Assembly: GCA_029448655.1 (NCBI GenBank)
Contig: JACCLO010000007.1
Location: 3,286,001 to 3,350,000, forward strand
Reading direction: 5' to 3'
Origin: Wolfiporia cocos
Taxonomy: Eukaryota > Basidiomycota > Agaricomycetes > Polyporales > Phaeolaceae
Length of the DNA stretch: 64,000 nucleotides
Part shown: positions 60,769-64,000 of the stretch, one piece after another
Position numbering within the stretch: the first letter of the stretch is position 1
How the letters are laid out: the number at the start of each line of letters is the position of its first letter
Translations under genes and position numbers: made by a program
The notes under the pieces: generated by a model
What the model was told of the DNA's origin: nothing
Database searches by the model: none
What the model saw: only the letters and a program-made list of their open reading frames with translations

Positions 60769-62217
60769 ACCCCGATCATGGACATAGAACCCCACCATTA
60801 CCGGTGAACCCCCCAATTGACAAGAACCACCAATCCGGGCCTGATCTGCTACGTCACTATGGACATCACTACTCTGATGCCATTACTGGCTTAGTCACTC
60901 CACGCCTACAGGCAACGTAGCTTACACCAATCACACTGTGCCTACTGCCCTTACCAGCTGTGCAGCATAACATGTACAAATAGTGTAGAAGTCTATATAA
61001 ACGCCAGACAGTCTTGAGTGAACCTCAGACTTGTCTTGGCCTCTTCAGCCTTAGATGCCCCGGACCAGGAAGGTGCCTTTGTGCGAGCCCCCTTCCCCTG
61101 GGTGTGTGTCTTAGGTTGTAGTGTGTGTCAGAGTGTGTCATGCCATCGAGGATGGACATGTGAATATGGGCGCAGCCCGGGTATATAGAAGGCTGGCCAG
61201 ACTGGTACCTTGAGGGACATCGGCCATTGGCCGAGCCTCATGAATGACTAAGGCAGAGCACCGAGTCATTAATGCCATTGGTTGACCGTGAGGTGCTGTA
61301 ACCATGACGTATGTCATTGGACCGGGCTGTGTGATAAACGGTGATGACGAGGTGGCCTAGGGCCAGGGATTGGACTTTGCCGTGAGGCTAGAAGACCAGG
61401 GCTTCATAAGTACTGGAGCCCAGAGGTGATCCATGTGTGTTGGACCAATAGCGATAATGCCTTGTGGTTATTAATACACTATTATGCCATAGTGACGTTG
61501 TATGGTGACAGTGGTGATGTCATTGTGATCTAGGATCTTATGATGTCATGGTCTAGCCTAGAGGGCTGGACCAGGTGATGTAGCGATGACATGGCTTGGT
61601 CTGGACTATGATGCAATACCAGGCCAGATGGCTTGATGGTGATTGTTGCTATGGGATCATAGCTGACATAGATGTCCTGACTAGCATGTCATGCTGAGTC
61701 GTGGTTGCTTAGTAGCGCGTAAGCACCTTACATAAGCGATAGGGGTTGGAAATATGTAAGTCCCGGATAACTTGTAGTTAGACGTAATAATCCCTATAGC
61801 CCCAGATAAATCTGTGACACTCGTATGACTCCGTGACTGGGCCCTGGACCATATGGATTGGGACTAGGGTTCTGAGCATGGCTGGTGATGCTGTTGGCTA
61901 GTGCCCGGGTTGACACGTATGTAGGGCTTGGTTCTAGCTGAGGCATCAGGTTCCAGCTTCGGGGGTGCTCTTGATGATTGGAAAAAGTACTGTGCCCAAA
62001 GGCTTGAAATTGGCATGTGACATGCTATGTCCCAAAATCAATGTATATGTTCCGAGATCATGTTCTTCTAATTTTGGACGTGATGAGTCTTGTAATGTCT
62101 GAGAGCTTGCTGAGACCTGTATTGGTTAGATCTGATGTAGAAATCTATTGGTCTGTGAATCTTTCAGTCGTCTGACTCATTCTCTGTGACATGATGGTCC
62201 AAGATAGGGTCGAAATC

Positions 62218-62990
62218 TGACACATGCTACAACCTAAGACACACACCCGGGGGAAGGGGGCTTGCACAAAGGTGCCTTCCTGGTCCAGGGCATCTCAGGA
62301 TGAAGAGGCCAAGACAAGTCTGAGGTGTTACCTCGACTGTTGGCCCATTATATAGACTACTACTGTTTGTACATGTTATGGTGCACAGGCTGTAAGGCTG
62401 TCGGCGCTGGTATGTGATTGGTCTAAGCTATGTGGCCGGTAATGGCATTGGAGCACAGGTTATGCAAGATGTCCATGGCGATGTAGCAGGTTATGCCCGG
62501 ATCAGAGTAGGTTACCAATCTGCCAGGCTCAATTGGTGGTTCTCATCAATCAGGGGTTCTGCCAGTAATGGTGGGTTGTAATGTCCATCAATTGGGGTTC
62601 TAGTGTGATTGGGACCGAGGCCAGTAATGGCGGGGTCAGCGGTCTGTGATCGGTGACATAGCTAGTGATTGAGGGTTGGCCACTAATGGCATTGAGTGAC
62701 GTAGGGTGATTGAGGGTGATCAGCTGTGATTGGTGACGTTGTGGTTATAGCCTGTGGCTGGTGGTTCTCGTTGGCTAGGGTGTACTGTAGGTCTAGAGCC
62801 TCTGTAGGCTGTAGTTCATACTGTACATAGTCTGTGCCTGTAATGGTGTAGTCCATGGTTGGTAATGACTGTGTGGCCAGTATTGGTGGTGGTTTGTGGA
62901 GACAGGAGGCATTGGAGATGGTTGGTTAGGCGGACATGTTTTGGTGGTCCTAGCCAGGAGTCATGTGTAGCTTTGATGGCTTAGAGTGGG
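62218..62990 (-). mobile_element. Truncated B-family LTR
   Basis: It starts TGACACATGCTACAACC at 62218 and follows the old B-family LTR through the GTAATGG-rich part to about 62960-62990. The final 300 bp expected from the complete copies is missing. The 195 bp between 62023 and 62217 separates it from the nest. Confidence 0.65.
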
Positions 62991-63826
62991 GCATAGTAGC
63001 TGGCAAGCAATGGGTTCTGGTGTTACGGTTATTTTGATTTTTCAAGCGCTCACAGAACTCACCATTGGGCAAATACGATACAGGGACTTGTTGCGCAACC
63101 AACTCCCCTGGCTACTTGTGACTCTACTGGGCATAACCCCACTTGTACTAGCATATAGGACTCATTTCAGCATTGGCAGATGCAACCCTGCCACTGTTTC
63201 ATATCTATTATTCTATGATTGACAGATGGTGTTCAACCGCTATCAACATTATTATCTATTGTTTCAGATATATTGCTACATACTTATCAAATGTTTCAAT
63301 CTAGGACGTAGATAGTATCAGTGACATCTGGGACAAATAGGACTCCTAAAACCTAGCATAGTATATAAACTCATGTAACTAAGTTGAGGCTCTTCAGCTC
63401 GACCTTGTTGTGTTAACAAGAGTCTTATACTCGTTCTCAAATGTGGGAAACTACACTCAGTATATTTGCAAGCTCAGAAGACTGAGTCCTCAAAGTACAC
63501 ACTGACTTCGTGGACTTAGGCAAGTACTCTCTACAATAAGGCTCCAACCATATAATGTATATACCATGTATACATGGTTTTATATATATACTATATACAT
63601 GTATTTACACATGGCCAAGTACATGGTATATACATGGTATATTATATCGTATATGGTTGTTGTGAATGCATTCATATTAGATCCTCAATTGTTGTCTTGA
63701 ATATGTACTTGAGCTACATATAATGTGTCTTGCAGATTGTATGGTGCAGTAGCAATATGAGATTTGGACAATCTGTTGGCTGCTGTGCAAATGCAAAGAT
63801 GTTAAGTCATAATTCACATGCTGTCA
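62991..63826. other. AT-rich repeat debris
   Basis: A TATATAAAC box near 63360 followed by a pyrimidine-rich leader looks like part of another LTR. From about 63550 to 63660 the DNA is a run of overlapping palindromes built from TATACATGGTATA-like units. No gene is recognised. Confidence 0.4.
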
Positions 63827-64000
63827 CAGATCTGGGACATATAGCATATTTTTGTGCATTTATAGCACTTTATCTGGCCTTTCTACAGCCTCTACGAAGT
63901 TATCCGGGACTTATCCCACAATGCTGCACCTGCCGAGGTTATCTAATGGAAACCCTTCACCGAATAGGTGTTATCTTACACATGACCTATAGCTCCAGTC
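63827..64000 (+). mobile_element. A-family LTR start, cut by the window edge
   Basis: TGTCACAGATCTGGGACATA and the following 100 bases align with the start of the young A-family LTR read on the minus strand, including TTTATAGCA and AAGTTATCCGGGACTTA. It therefore lies in the opposite orientation to the young element and runs off the right edge. Confidence 0.6.

Larger units (their letters stand above)
53986..61130 (+). mobile_element. B-family solo LTR, opposite orientation, third nesting level
   Basis: It begins TGTCACACGCCAATTTC at 53986 and ends GTAGTGTGTGTCA at 61130, with GAGTG on both sides (53981-53985 and 61131-61135). Its own sequence is 53986-54705 plus 60774-61130, about 1.08 kb. 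A TATATAAA box is at 60996-61003, followed by a leader rich in CCTCAGACTTGTCTTGG. It is a solo LTR: no internal region. Confidence 0.8.
53696..61819 (-). mobile_element. Old A-family LTR, second nesting level
   Basis: The left part, about 53696-53985, contains AAGAAGAATAGAACTAAGG and CCATAAGGGC as in the young A-family LTR. The right part, 61136-61819, contains GGACATGTGAATATGGGCGC and ends CCAGATAAATCTGTGACA. The two parts join exactly where the next insertion duplicated GAGTG. Divergence from the young LTR is clearly larger than that between the young LTRs. The left boundary is approximate and no target duplication could be recognised. Confidence 0.65.
52893..62022 (-). mobile_element. Old B-family solo LTR, split by nested insertions
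   Basis: The left part starts TGACACATGCTACAACC at 52893 and the right part ends TTGGCATGTGACA at 62022. Both are flanked by TGCTA (52888-52892 and 62023-62027), a 5 bp target duplication. Sequence between 53696 and 61819 belongs to later insertions. No internal region or second LTR is present, so this is a solo LTR left by recombination. It carries many GTAATGG-type short repeats. Orientation is inferred from the TATA box and leader order in the related copy at 53986-61130. Confidence 0.75.

Noticed and set aside
1..64000. CRISPR array, bacterial operon or tRNA genes
   Set aside because: No regularly spaced repeats, ribosome-binding sites or cloverleaf-forming sequences were seen; gene structure is clearly eukaryotic.

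Overview
The window looks like nuclear DNA of an agaricomycete basidiomycete, probably a polypore-like wood or litter fungus. Genes are split by many 45-65 nt GT-AG introns. The families found are typical of Agaricomycetes: DUF6533 and DUF6534 membrane proteins, a polyporopepsin-type aspartic protease, a Crinkler-type NTPase-nuclease, and a PARP-UBC fusion. Taxonomy is inferred from these traits only. Exon structures were read by eye from splice sites, reading phase and family patterns.

Layout. 1-7,000: an intact DUF6534 membrane protein and a TMEM184/Ost-alpha-like membrane protein, both cut into very small exons. 7,738-12,215: a 22-exon gene joining a PARP-type ADP-ribosyltransferase domain to a UBE2Q-like ubiquitin-conjugating domain. 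12,350-17,625: a single-pass membrane protein and, on the minus strand, a multi-pass membrane protein. 18,551-20,456: a decayed tRNase Z gene. 20,784-27,751: a long homeodomain protein and a secreted A1 aspartic protease. 28,416-37,675: two paralogous small secreted proteins that bracket a Crinkler-type NTPase plus PD-(D/E)XK gene; the insert is flanked by direct copies of a ~310 bp block. 39,062-40,587: a Gfo/Idh/MocA oxidoreductase. 42,958-47,083: a large, young inverted repeat enclosing a DUF6533 relic, then an intact DUF6533 gene. 50,370-52,658: a Dal5-like MFS transporter.

52,893-62,022 is a four-level nest of LTR insertions. An old B-family solo LTR (target duplication TGCTA) contains an old A-family LTR, which contains a second B-family LTR in the opposite orientation (target duplication GAGTG). 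That in turn contains a 6.06 kb A-family element (target duplication ACCCC) whose two 1,093 bp LTRs appear to differ at one base. The element has no recognisable gag or pol. The site next to its 5' LTR is a perfect 13 nt complement of its own predicted mRNA 5' end, the hallmark of Tf1/sushi-type self-priming. Together these features suggest a recently mobile, non-autonomous, self-primed LTR element. More LTR debris of the same families runs to the right edge.

The genes do not form one pathway. The gene-rich left two thirds mixes conserved cellular genes with fast-evolving membrane and secreted families. Relics and repeats cluster around those fast-evolving families.
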